64,000 bases of DNA. Origin: Rothia dentocariosa ATCC 17931 (lineage in GTDB: Bacteria; Actinomycetota; Actinomycetes; Actinomycetales; Micrococcaceae). Positions 6,690 through 14,307 of the stretch are shown here, piece by piece. The stretch is taken from contig NC_014643.1 of assembly GCF_000164695.2 (NCBI RefSeq), positions 1,426,001 to 1,490,000 of the forward strand, read 5' to 3'. Under the pieces are notes generated by a model. The model made no database searches. It was not told the origin of the DNA and saw only the letters and a list, made by a program, of their open reading frames with translations. Both the position numbers and the translations under genes were made by a program. Each line of letters begins with the position of its first letter. Position 1 is the first letter of the stretch.

Positions 6690-8423
6690 ATGTCACAGCC
6701 TATCTCAACGCTCAAACCCTCAAACACGGAACATCCTGAACCATCCGCAACCCAGGGTGCAACCATGACCGAACCCCACAGTACCGCCCCCGATGCGCCC
6801 GCCCGCGGTGCCGCAATCGACCTTCACAACTTCGGTTGGCACCACCCCGGGCGCGAAAAACCAGCGTTCTCGAACGTGAACCTGCGCATCGAACCCGGGC
6901 AGAAAGTACTGCTGCTGGGGCCCTCCGGCGCAGGAAAATCAACGCTCCTGCACGCTATCGCCGGGGTGCTGCACGATCACGACGGGCAGAGCCAAAGCGG
7001 CAGCGCGCGCATCGACGGCGTAGACCCCGAAGACGCACGCGGACTCATCGGGCTCATGCAGCAAGACCCAGAATCATCGGTCGTACTCGCCCGCGTGGGC
7101 GATGACGTAGCCTTCGGCCCCGAAAACCTCGCGGTCGCACGCGAAGAAATCTGGGCGCGCGTTGATGATGCGCTCGCCGCCGTCGGGCTCGACTACCTGC
7201 CGCATGAGCATCCCACGAATGCGCTTTCGGGAGGGCAGAAACAACGCCTGGGGCTCGCCGGAATCCTGGCGATGCACCCGCGCGCCATTCTGCTTGACGA
7301 ACCCACCGCGAACCTCGACCCCGAGGGCGTTCAACAGGTGCGCGATGCCGTGGTGCAGGCGGTCACGGCAACCGGTGCCACCCTGATCGTCGTCGAACAC
7401 CGGGTGGGCGTGTGGGCGCAGCATATGGACCGCGTTATCGTGCTCGGTGCCGATGGAGGCATCACCCACGACGGCGCGCCCGAAACCGTGCTCGCCCAAG
7501 CCCGCGAAACCCTCATCGCCAACGGTGTGTGGGTGCCCGGGTATGTTCCCGAACCCGCCGCCGCTGCGGCACCGAGCGGGCGCATACTCCTAAGCGCCGA
7601 AAACCTTGCGATTACGCGGGAATTTCCGAGCAAAAAACAGTTACGGGCACGCCGGCGACAGCTCAAAACCATGCCGGAACCCGCATCCGTACCCCTGGAT
7701 ATTCCCGCCCTGCGCGGGGGCATTAACCTGAGCATTCGAGAAGGCGAGCACCTGAGCATTCTCGGCCCCAACGGCGCCGGAAAATCAACCCTCGCACTCA
7801 CTCTCGCCGGGCTCCTCTACGCCCCCAACGGAACCCTGCACGCGCACGAAGCACTGCGCGAGTTCGACCAAAACCCAACGGCAGAAAGCTCCCTCACCCG
7901 CGAGAAAACAGCCGCCAGCTGGGATATTCCCTCCTGGAGTCCCGCCCAGCTGCTGGGGCGCATCGGCTACGTTTTCCAAGAACCCGAATACCAATTCGTG
8001 CGCGGCAGCGTGCGCGAAGAACTCGAACTCGGGCCACGCCGCCTCGCCGCCCTGCGCCGCGAAAAAATTGATGATGATGCGCTCGCCGTCGCCACCGCAT
8101 CCCTCGCCGAACGCTTGCGTTTAGAAGGGCTTTTAGATGCCAACCCGTTCACGCTTTCGGGCGGGCAAAAACGCCGGCTGTCGGTTGCATCCGCTTTGGC
8201 GACGGCGCCGCGCGTGCTGATTCTTGACGAACCGACTTTCGGACAGGATGCGAGCACCTGGGGCGAACTGGTGCGCCTGATTCGTGGGCTTCTTGCTGAG
8301 GGGGTTGCGGTGATCTCGGTGACTCACGATCTCGAATTTACGGCGGCTTTGGGCGGGCGGAGCATCACGCTTGAAAGCTTGCCGCATGAGCCCGCAGACC
8401 GGAGTCTTCAGGAAGGGAAGTAG
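6690..8423 (+). CDS. ykoD: ECF transporter duplicated ATPase YkoD
   Basis: Energising subunit of 577 residues containing two ABC ATPase domains in one chain. Domain one carries Walker A GPSGAGKST, signature LSGGQKQR and Walker B ILLDEPTANLD. Domain two carries GPNGAGKST, LSGGQKRR and ILDEPTFGQD. A linker of about 60 residues rich in Ala, Pro and Arg joins them. The first 40 residues look disordered, so the ATG at 6765 (MTEPHSTA) is an alternative start. It lies between the S and T components with gaps of 14 and 3 bases, consistent with one operon and stoichiometric synthesis. Confidence 0.92.
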   Translation: MSQPISTLKPSNTEHPEPSATQGATMTEPHSTAPDAPARGAAIDLHNFGWHHPGREKPAFSNVNLRIEPGQKVLLLGPSGAGKSTLLHAIAGVLHDHDGQSQSGSARIDGVDPEDARGLIGLMQQDPESSVVLARVGDDVAFGPENLAVAREEIWARVDDALAAVGLDYLPHEHPTNALSGGQKQRLGLAGILAMHPRAILLDEPTANLDPEGVQQVRDAVVQAVTATGATLIVVEHRVGVWAQHMDRVIVLGADGGITHDGAPETVLAQARETLIANGVWVPGYVPEPAAAAAPSGRILLSAENLAITREFPSKKQLRARRRQLKTMPEPASVPLDIPALRGGINLSIREGEHLSILGPNGAGKSTLALTLAGLLYAPNGTLHAHEALREFDQNPTAESSLTREKTAASWDIPSWSPAQLLGRIGYVFQEPEYQFVRGSVREELELGPRRLAALRREKIDDDALAVATASLAERLRLEGLLDANPFTLSGGQKRRLSVASALATAPRVLILDEPTFGQDASTWGELVRLIRGLLAEGVAVISVTHDLEFTAALGGRSITLESLPHEPADRSLQEGK

Positions 8424-8426
8424 CGC

Positions 8427-9227
8427 ATGAATACCGATTTTTTCGGGCCGAGTGCCGAGCGCAACAGCTGGTTTGGCGGGCTTAACGCGGGCGTCAAATT
8501 AGTGGTTGCGGGCGTGCTGGTTCTTGCGGCAATCCTCATTCAAGACCCGGTAACTGCAGCTATCATCTTTGGGCTGGAGCTGCTGGGGTTTATTGCGGTC
8601 GGGTTTCGGCCGGTAAACCTGCTGGCGCGCAGCTGGCCTATCCTGATCGCGGTGCTGAGCACCGGCTGGAGTGTGGCGATTCTGGTCAATAAAACCGGTG
8701 CCGTCCTGCTCGATTTTGGGCTGAATACCATCACGGAAGGGTCGCTCGCGGCGGCGTTTTCGATGATGATTCGTTCCCTGGCGATGATTCTGCCGACCTT
8801 CGCGTTTGTACTCTCAACAGACCCAACCGACCTGGGTGATTCGCTTGCCCAAACTTTCCGCCTGCCCGCCCGTTTCGTGCTTGCCGCGTTGGCGGCGTTA
8901 CGCCTTGTCGGCATCCTATTTGGGGAGTGGAATACGCTGGGGCAGGCACGGCGTGCACGTGGGCTGGGCGCGGGTCAGGGCCCGCTCGGGCGCATCAAAA
9001 CCGGTGCCGGGCAGGCCTTCGCGCTCATGGTACAGGCAATTCGCCGTGGTTCGCGCCTTGCGGTCACAATGGAGGCGCGCGGTTTCGGCACCGGCAAACG
9101 CTCCTGGGCACGCGTGCCCGCCTATTCCCGGCGTGATGCGTATGTTGCGGTTGCCGCCGCCGTGATCGTTGCGTGCGCTTACGGGGTTTCGCTGGGACTA
9201 GGAACCTTGCGTTTCTTGTGGCAGTAG
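8427..9227 (+). CDS. ykoC: ECF transporter transmembrane subunit YkoC
   Basis: EcfT-type membrane coupling protein of 266 residues. It has four to five N-terminal helices followed by the cytoplasmic region with the two Ala-Arg-Gly coupling motifs of this family. ARRARGLG and MEARGFG are visible in the C-terminal third and dock on the ATPase domains. The ATG start is 3 bases after the ykoD stop, with AGGAAGGG upstream inside ykoD. It is the last gene of the riboswitch-controlled operon. Confidence 0.92.
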   Translation: MNTDFFGPSAERNSWFGGLNAGVKLVVAGVLVLAAILIQDPVTAAIIFGLELLGFIAVGFRPVNLLARSWPILIAVLSTGWSVAILVNKTGAVLLDFGLNTITEGSLAAAFSMMIRSLAMILPTFAFVLSTDPTDLGDSLAQTFRLPARFVLAALAALRLVGILFGEWNTLGQARRARGLGAGQGPLGRIKTGAGQAFALMVQAIRRGSRLAVTMEARGFGTGKRSWARVPAYSRRDAYVAVAAAVIVACAYGVSLGLGTLRFLWQ

Positions 9228-9317
9228 CCGCACCGAAGCTGCCGCCAGGTACTCGGGTCTGAAAACCGGGGTAAAGGCGCGGCGCAAGTATCAGCCTTGC
9301 GCTGTTAACCCTGTACC

Positions 9318-10238
9318 TTAGCCCTGTGCCAGGTATTCCAAGAACCGGTGCGTGAGCTGCGCATCGTGCGCTAACGCCGTACCGTTCAGATGCGTGACGG
9401 GGGCGAGCAGACGCACCGAGGAGGCGAGCCAAACCCCATCTGACTCGAAAAGATCCTGCGGGTATAGCGGACCGTAACCCAGTTCCCAGCCGTCGCGCCG
9501 CGCCGCCTCAAAAATAGCGCCCTGCGTGGTACCGGGCAGGATTCCGTGGTTCGGTTCGGGGGTGTACAGCGTCTTTACACCGTTTTCGATACGCGCCATC
9601 AACACCGACGAGGTTGCCCCCTCCAGAATGCGGCGGTTGTCGGTCATAAAAATCGCGTCATCCGCACCCCGGCTGTGCACATACCGCAAAACCGCCATAT
9701 TGACCGCATATGAGAGGGTTTTCGCGCCCGCCAACAGCCACGGGTATGCGGTGTTGTCGGCGGGGTCGTGCCCGCGTGGCAACAGCATGGCCTTCACGCC
9801 GTTCTGCCGCTGATTCACGGTAGTTTCGGGTACCGGGGATGCGATGAGCAGGGTGTATGGTCCGGCGGGCATTCCCGCAGAGGCACGTGGCAGCCCGCGC
9901 GAGATAATGATTTTGACAATATGCTCTTCGCCAAGTTCCGTGTGAGCGCCGGGTACGGCCTGGGCGAGAAGGTTTGCCAGCGCATCCCGAAGCTGGCGTA
10001 GGTCGGGTTCGGGCAGGTCGAGCATACGCGCCGAAGATTCGAGTCGGGCGAGATGCATATCAAGTTTTCGCACACGCCGATCGACGGCGAGCATGGTCTC
10101 AAAAACGCCGTCGCCACGGGTAAATCCTTGGTCTTCCACGCCGATAAGCGGTTGGGTGGGGTCTACGAAAACGCCTTGCGGGTTCTCTGAATTTAGGAGC
10201 ATTACGGAACTAGTCATGTTTCCAGTGTAGTGGCTCAC
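9318..10238 (-). CDS. pabC: Aminodeoxychorismate lyase (class IV aminotransferase)
   Basis: PLP enzyme of fold type IV. The best guess is 4-amino-4-deoxychorismate lyase, which makes p-aminobenzoate for folate. A branched-chain or D-amino-acid aminotransferase is the main alternative. Visible are FTRGDGVFETM near residue 40, the PLP lysine in AGAKTLSYAVNM, and EGATSSVLMA and GILPGTTQGAIFE in the cofactor-binding half. The frame opens with a GTG at 10238 that overlaps the stop of the upstream gene as GTGA, suggesting coupling. An ATG at 10217 (MTSSVMLL) is the alternative start. Confidence 0.82.
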   Translation of the reverse strand: MSHYTGNMTSSVMLLNSENPQGVFVDPTQPLIGVEDQGFTRGDGVFETMLAVDRRVRKLDMHLARLESSARMLDLPEPDLRQLRDALANLLAQAVPGAHTELGEEHIVKIIISRGLPRASAGMPAGPYTLLIASPVPETTVNQRQNGVKAMLLPRGHDPADNTAYPWLLAGAKTLSYAVNMAVLRYVHSRGADDAIFMTDNRRILEGATSSVLMARIENGVKTLYTPEPNHGILPGTTQGAIFEAARRDGWELGYGPLYPQDLFESDGVWLASSVRLLAPVTHLNGTALAHDAQLTHRFLEYLAQG

Positions 10239-10660
10239 GTGCCCTCACAGCAGTGCACGCCGAGCGGGCCCAGCTCCCAGGTGGCGCTTTCGGCGATAAA
10301 GTATATGTCTGCCTCGGCGATGTCCTCGAAGGTTTCGGGGTTGTCGTTGTCCCCCTCGATGTCGAGCCCGATTTTGCCGTCCCGTTCGAGAACATGAACT
10401 CCGCTGCATATGCTGATGAACGGGCCTTGCACCCGGTAGTCCGAAATATCTTCCAGGGTTACGGTGACGTACCGCCAGACGTCGTCGGTAGCGGCCTTCT
10501 CCCAGCCGCCGTCTACATGGTTCCGGTCCACCGCGCAGAATCGCAGACGAACAGCTGTTCCCTTTGCATAGGTTATGGTGATCGAATCCAGCCAGCAGTC
10601 GTAGAAGTGGTTGAACCGTTTGATGATCTCTGCACTTGTGAGGTTTTCGTTAGTGCTCAC
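10235..10660 (-). CDS. Conserved hypothetical protein
   Basis: A 141-residue soluble acidic protein I do not recognise. It has no signal peptide or membrane segment. It looks beta-rich, with alternating hydrophobic strands (DSITITYAKGTAVRLRFCAV, RYVTVTLEDI, ISICSGVHVLERDG). The GTG start at 10660 is well supported by TAAGGAGG seven bases upstream. Its stop overlaps the GTG of pabC, so the pair are probably translated together. The fold pattern is reminiscent of small immunity-type proteins, but there is no toxin gene nearby and no firm basis for a function. Confidence 0.7.
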   Translation of the reverse strand: MSTNENLTSAEIIKRFNHFYDCWLDSITITYAKGTAVRLRFCAVDRNHVDGGWEKAATDDVWRYVTVTLEDISDYRVQGPFISICSGVHVLERDGKIGLDIEGDNDNPETFEDIAEADIYFIAESATWELGPLGVHCCEGT

Positions 10661-10720
10661 GGTCAGCCTCCTTAAAATCTTAGGATTTATCAGGATACCA
10701 GCAGCTAGGGTGATTACGAG

Positions 10721-10783
10721 GAGAAGCGGATTTTCGCTCGAAAAGGTGATATTTTCTCATCTTCTCGGCAAAACCCGCTTCTC
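10721..10783. repeat. Long hairpin, terminator of the Bcr-type gene
   Basis: Arms 10721-10735 and 10769-10783 pair over 15 bases (GAGAAGCGG...), with one wobble. An extra partial arm copy (CTTCTC, 10761-10766) and the word ACCTTTTCG on the minus strand lie between them. The order of elements matches the hairpin at 1367-1440. It sits beyond the minus-strand exporter gene. Confidence 0.65.
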
Positions 10784-10822
10784 ACGCATCAGCGTGTTAA
10801 CACGTGCAATGTAAGGAGAGGG

Positions 10823-12094
10823 CTAGTGCCCGCCCGCGCCGCCGTCTGCCGCGTAGTCGGAGTCTTTGCGCGGGGTTGAAAAGAGTGTGATCCCGGTCAG
10901 TACCGCAAACCCCAGAATTGAGAACGCCATCGGCAGGTAGGCGCCCTCACCGCCGAGGGACACCAGAGGGGCTGCAACCCCGCCCAGAAGCGCCTGAATA
11001 GTGCCCATGACGGCGGATGCGCTGCCCGCCATGTGGCGTGCCTCGTTCAGTGCCAGGGCCGAGGCGTTACCGAAGATCAGGCCCACCGAGCAGGTGAGGC
11101 AGAACAGCAGAACCAGGGTGGGCCACAGCGAAATCCCGATGAGGAACGAACCGGTGAGCAGCACCGAAACAACCAGCAGAGCGCTCACACCAACATTCAC
11201 GATGGTGCGCTGGGCGACCTTCCCCACCAGGGCGGTCGCCAGCGAGCTCATGGCCACAATGCCCAGGGAGTTCACGCCGAACGCGAGAGTGTACTGCCCG
11301 GCGTCAAGCCCCAGGATTTTCTGCAGCACAAAGGTTGAGCCCGAAATGTACGAGAAGAGCGCCCCGAACGCGAAGCACATGGTCAGTGAGAACCCCATGT
11401 ACCGGCGGATCCTGAACACTTTCGGAATCTCGGAGTACACGCTCAGCGCGGTGCCTTGGTAGCGTTTTTCGGCGGGCAGGGTTTCACGCAGAATAAAGAT
11501 GACGGCGAGCATAAGGGCACCGGTAATAACAGTCAGCACGTTAAACACTGAACGCCACGTACCCCATGAGAGCACCCACCCGCCGAAGAGCGGCGCCAGC
11601 ACGGGGGCGAACCCGTTAATCATCATCATGATGCCCATGAGCTTGGCGGTGGTCAGCCCCTTCGTGGTGTCGGCGACGATGGAGCGGGCCAGCACCGCGC
11701 CAACTGAGCCGCTGAAGCCCATCAGAAAACGTGCCGCGATGAACACCTCAATGGTGGGGGAGAAGGCGCATAGTGCCGTGGCGGCGAAGCACACGGCTGA
11801 GCCGATCAGCAGCGGGGTGCGGCGCCCGGTTTTGTCGGAGAGCGGGCCGATTATAAGCTGCCCGAGCGCCATGCCTATCATGAAGGCGCTGAGGGTCATA
11901 GATGCGGCGGCATCGGTGGTGTTGAGCTCGCGGGCAACCGTAGGCAGCGAGGCCAGGTACATGTCGATACCCAGCGGAGCGATAGCGGTCAGCGCGGCAA
12001 GGGTGACGATAACGGGGGCAGGAATGCCGAAGGAAACTTTAACGTGATCAGGGTGCTCATGACCCTGCTGAGAGGTAGTCTGTGACGAAGACAC
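10823..12094 (-). CDS. Multidrug efflux MFS transporter, Bcr/CflA family
   Basis: Drug:proton antiporter of 423 residues with 12 predicted helices. The family signature GIDMYLASLPTVARELNT is in the first helix region. Motif A is PLSDKTGRRTPL after helix two, and RFLMGFSGSVGAVLARSIVAD lies in the fourth and fifth helices. The first 20 residues are polar and rich in Ser, Gln and His. The start is GTG at 12094. Bcr/CflA members export bicyclomycin, chloramphenicol or sulfonamides in various bacteria. The substrate here cannot be read. The gene is separate from its neighbours and ends at the hairpin 10721-10783. Confidence 0.88.
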   Translation of the reverse strand: MSSSQTTSQQGHEHPDHVKVSFGIPAPVIVTLAALTAIAPLGIDMYLASLPTVARELNTTDAAASMTLSAFMIGMALGQLIIGPLSDKTGRRTPLLIGSAVCFAATALCAFSPTIEVFIAARFLMGFSGSVGAVLARSIVADTTKGLTTAKLMGIMMMINGFAPVLAPLFGGWVLSWGTWRSVFNVLTVITGALMLAVIFILRETLPAEKRYQGTALSVYSEIPKVFRIRRYMGFSLTMCFAFGALFSYISGSTFVLQKILGLDAGQYTLAFGVNSLGIVAMSSLATALVGKVAQRTIVNVGVSALLVVSVLLTGSFLIGISLWPTLVLLFCLTCSVGLIFGNASALALNEARHMAGSASAVMGTIQALLGGVAAPLVSLGGEGAYLPMAFSILGFAVLTGITLFSTPRKDSDYAADGGAGGH

Positions 12095-12173
12095 GGGTAG
12101 AGTGCTTTCTAGGTTTATGAACGCGTAACGGCGCCGAATACACCCGGCTGGAAACGCAACTTTTCTAGTCTAG

Positions 12174-12189
12174 CGGATGCGCGCATCCG
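12174..12189. repeat. Perfect 16-base palindrome
   Basis: CGGATGCGCGCATCCG is fully self-complementary. It lies about 80 bases upstream of the exporter start. It is two head-to-head copies of the enriched heptamer. It could be an operator, the end of the upstream transcript, or simply a paired copy of that word. Confidence 0.6.
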
Positions 12190-12351
12190 GCGTAAGTGGC
12201 GTGGGTGCTAAACTTTTTTGCCGCCGCTGGGCACATAAAACGAGCCTTGATTGCGAGTAAAGCGGGATTTATAACTCTTCATTCACGAACAAGGTTCTTT
12301 ATATCGGGGGAGGGTAAACACGGGTACAGCAAACGGCAGGGTAGAGGGCTA

Positions 12352-12999
12352 CTACGCCGTGCGGTAGATGATGTCCGCCTGCGCATACGTGGCGGAGTAG
12401 GTGGCGAAGAGGGCTTCTTCCTGCGCCGCCCAGCGTTCCCAGTGCGGGCGGTAGGTCTCACCGTCGCGGTCTATTGCCCGCCTGTAGCGCAGTTCGTCGG
12501 GTGCCTTCACCACGATGCGAACATCGCAGGTACCGGCGATCGCCCCCACGCCCTCACAAATGATGACGGTCTCCTGGGCGGGGTCTATCGTGCGTTCGGG
12601 GCCGGGCGCATCCGCGTGCCAGTCCCATTCCCGGTAGCTGGCGGGCTTGCCTTTGCGCAAGTTCCGCGAGATTTTCCGCCAGGTTTTGGTGCCTTCTTCC
12701 AGCCCACCCCAGCCGGGGTAGATGGAGTCGAGGTTGAGCACGCGCACACCAATTCCTTCGGCAGATAAGGACTGCTCTAGGAGCTCGGAGAGCCTGGTTT
12801 TACCGCTTCCGCTGCGCCCGTCGATACCGATGATCATCGGTAATGCGGCGTCGTTGAGGGCGTTGGTATCGAGTGGCATTCTGTCTTCGTCGGTGAGCGG
12901 CAGGGTGAGTTCGCGGTATGTTTTTAGGCAGAATTCTAAGATTTCCGCAACGTCGTTGGTTTCGTAGCTGTTGCCGAAACCTATGCTCCATACACCCAT
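12352..12999 (-). CDS. P-loop nucleoside kinase-like protein
   Basis: Member of the uridine kinase-like P-loop family, 215 residues. A Walker A motif GIDGRSGSGKT lies near residue 60. NLDSIYPGWGGLEEG follows, an Asp-containing substrate segment. A Walker B-like VIICEGVGAI and an Arg-rich lid (RYRRAIDRDGETYRPHWERW) complete the fold. The substrate could be a nucleoside, panthothenate-like compound or other small alcohol. The first 50 residues are poorly conserved-looking, so translation may start at an internal codon. The annotated ATG lies 3 bases after the stop of the phosphatase gene, indicating one operon. Confidence 0.78.
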   Translation of the reverse strand: MGVWSIGFGNSYETNDVAEILEFCLKTYRELTLPLTDEDRMPLDTNALNDAALPMIIGIDGRSGSGKTRLSELLEQSLSAEGIGVRVLNLDSIYPGWGGLEEGTKTWRKISRNLRKGKPASYREWDWHADAPGPERTIDPAQETVIICEGVGAIAGTCDVRIVVKAPDELRYRRAIDRDGETYRPHWERWAAQEEALFATYSATYAQADIIYRTA

Positions 13000-13002
13000 G
13001 CG

Positions 13003-13494
13003 CTAGTTTTCCTGCGGGGTCGCGCTTAGCTCGGCGATCAGCGCCCGCGCCGCAGTGTCGATAAGCTCGGTCGTGTACTCGAAGTCGCGCATCTGCCCAT
13101 ACCAGGGGTCGTAGATGCCCAGCTCGTCCAGGTTTTTGCCCGCCATTGCGGGGTCGAAGGAGCGCATCATACGGATTTTGGCTTTGTCGTCTTCGGTGCG
13201 CGCAAGCTGTTTGAGGTGCAGGTAGTGCGGGGTGTCCATCGCCAGAATCAGGTCGTAGCGGTCGAAGTCTTCGGCAACGAATCTGGATGCGCGGTGCCCG
13301 CTGGGGTCGATGCCGCGCGCGGTGAGTATGCGCCCGGCGCGGGTGTCGATGGGGTTGCCGATCTCGTAGTCCGTGATGGCGGAGGAGGCGACCTCAACCT
13401 CAAGCCCCGCCTGGCGCGCGTGCTCACGAATCAGGTACTCGCCCACGGGGGAGCGGCAAATATTTCCGGTGCAGACAGTCATGATGCGGTACAT
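13003..13494 (-). CDS. Low-molecular-weight protein-tyrosine phosphatase
   Basis: Cytoplasmic phosphatase of 163 residues. The P-loop VCTGNICRSP (residues 7-16) holds the catalytic cysteine and arginine. The general-acid aspartate is in IYDPWYG near the C-terminus, the classic DP motif. LILAMDTPH and SHRASRF-like GHRASRF are further family landmarks. Such enzymes act on phosphotyrosine proteins or in exopolysaccharide control. It is the first gene of a two-gene unit with the P-loop kinase-like gene. The ribosome site is weak. Confidence 0.9.
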   Translation of the reverse strand: MYRIMTVCTGNICRSPVGEYLIREHARQAGLEVEVASSAITDYEIGNPIDTRAGRILTARGIDPSGHRASRFVAEDFDRYDLILAMDTPHYLHLKQLARTEDDKAKIRMMRSFDPAMAGKNLDELGIYDPWYGQMRDFEYTTELIDTAARALIAELSATPQEN

Positions 13495-13541
13495 GGTTTT
13501 AAGTGTATGCCAGCGGCACCGGAAAGGCAGCGGTATTAGGG

Positions 13542-13637
13542 CTGCCTGCCGAAGAGTCGTTTCTATTCAGAAGAGTTTTTGCATTCAGAAGAGCTTACCG
13601 CTTCTGAATGCAAAAACTCTTCCAGATAGGCAGGCAA
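13542..13637. repeat. Nested long hairpin between convergent-looking units
   Basis: A perfect 22-pair inner stem (13570-13591 with 13601-13622, 9-base loop) sits inside an outer TGCCTGCC/GGCAGGCA stem (13543-13550, 13629-13636). The left side also has a degenerate tandem copy of the arm (GAAGAGTCGTTTCTATTCA before GAAGAGTTTTTGCATTCA). It should terminate the DUF2247 transcript on the minus strand. Confidence 0.75.
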
Positions 13638-13647
13638 GTTTTGGCTG

Positions 13648-14178
13648 TTACCCCTCAAAGCGGGTTTTAGCCTCGCGCAAGTACGCCTCCCACAGAGCAT
13701 AGAGTCTGTCGATGTTCTCTTGGTGAGTGTACGTTGAAGGGTCATAGTCGGTCGGGGGCATGTATCGCACGAATGGGGTCACGTCCTCGGGGTAGCCAAA
13801 ATCGGCGTGAAGAATTTCTACCTCGCCCAGCGGGTCGTCAAAGTTCTTGCGGTGCTCATACACATGTTTGAGCAGCAGGTACAGCCAGAGCGCGTGGCGG
13901 GGGTCGGTGCTTCCGGGGTCGGGGTTGGTGAGTTCAGGGGGGCCTTCGTGCCGCGCGAGTTCGGCCAGAATACCATCAACCCGGTAAGTGTGGTCGGGTT
14001 TGCACTGGTAGAGCTCGTATTCCAGGTCGCTGGAGTCTTCCTTCAGCCGGTCGGAGGCATACCGCAGAATATCTGCGCGGCTGATGTACCCCTGCGCGAG
14101 CCCCCAGCGTAGCCCCTGCCAGGTGAGGGCACTCTTCCTGATGCCTTCATAGCCTATGTAATACGTGCCCAGCAGCAT
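13648..14178 (-). CDS. DUF2247 family protein
   Basis: Soluble 176-residue protein. LTWQGLRWGLAQGYISRADI at the start and DDPLGEVEILHADFGYPEDV then FVRYMPP near the end match my memory of DUF2247. That family is of unknown function and some members sit beside polymorphic toxins as possible immunity proteins. That role is not supported here because no toxin is next to it. The ATG at 14178 lacks a strong ribosome site. It lies 130 bases downstream of the pentapeptide-repeat operon on the same strand and could be read through from it. Confidence 0.7.
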   Translation of the reverse strand: MLLGTYYIGYEGIRKSALTWQGLRWGLAQGYISRADILRYASDRLKEDSSDLEYELYQCKPDHTYRVDGILAELARHEGPPELTNPDPGSTDPRHALWLYLLLKHVYEHRKNFDDPLGEVEILHADFGYPEDVTPFVRYMPPTDYDPSTYTHQENIDRLYALWEAYLREAKTRFEG

Positions 14179-14307
14179 AGCGATTGTATCCTATCTCCAT
14201 AGCCCCGCGAATAACGCAGCTTGGGGCGTATTGTGTGCTCCTTGGGGATAGGTGATACGACTTAATCTGCATTATTCAAGGTAGTTTTACTCGTCGGCAA
14301 GATCCTC

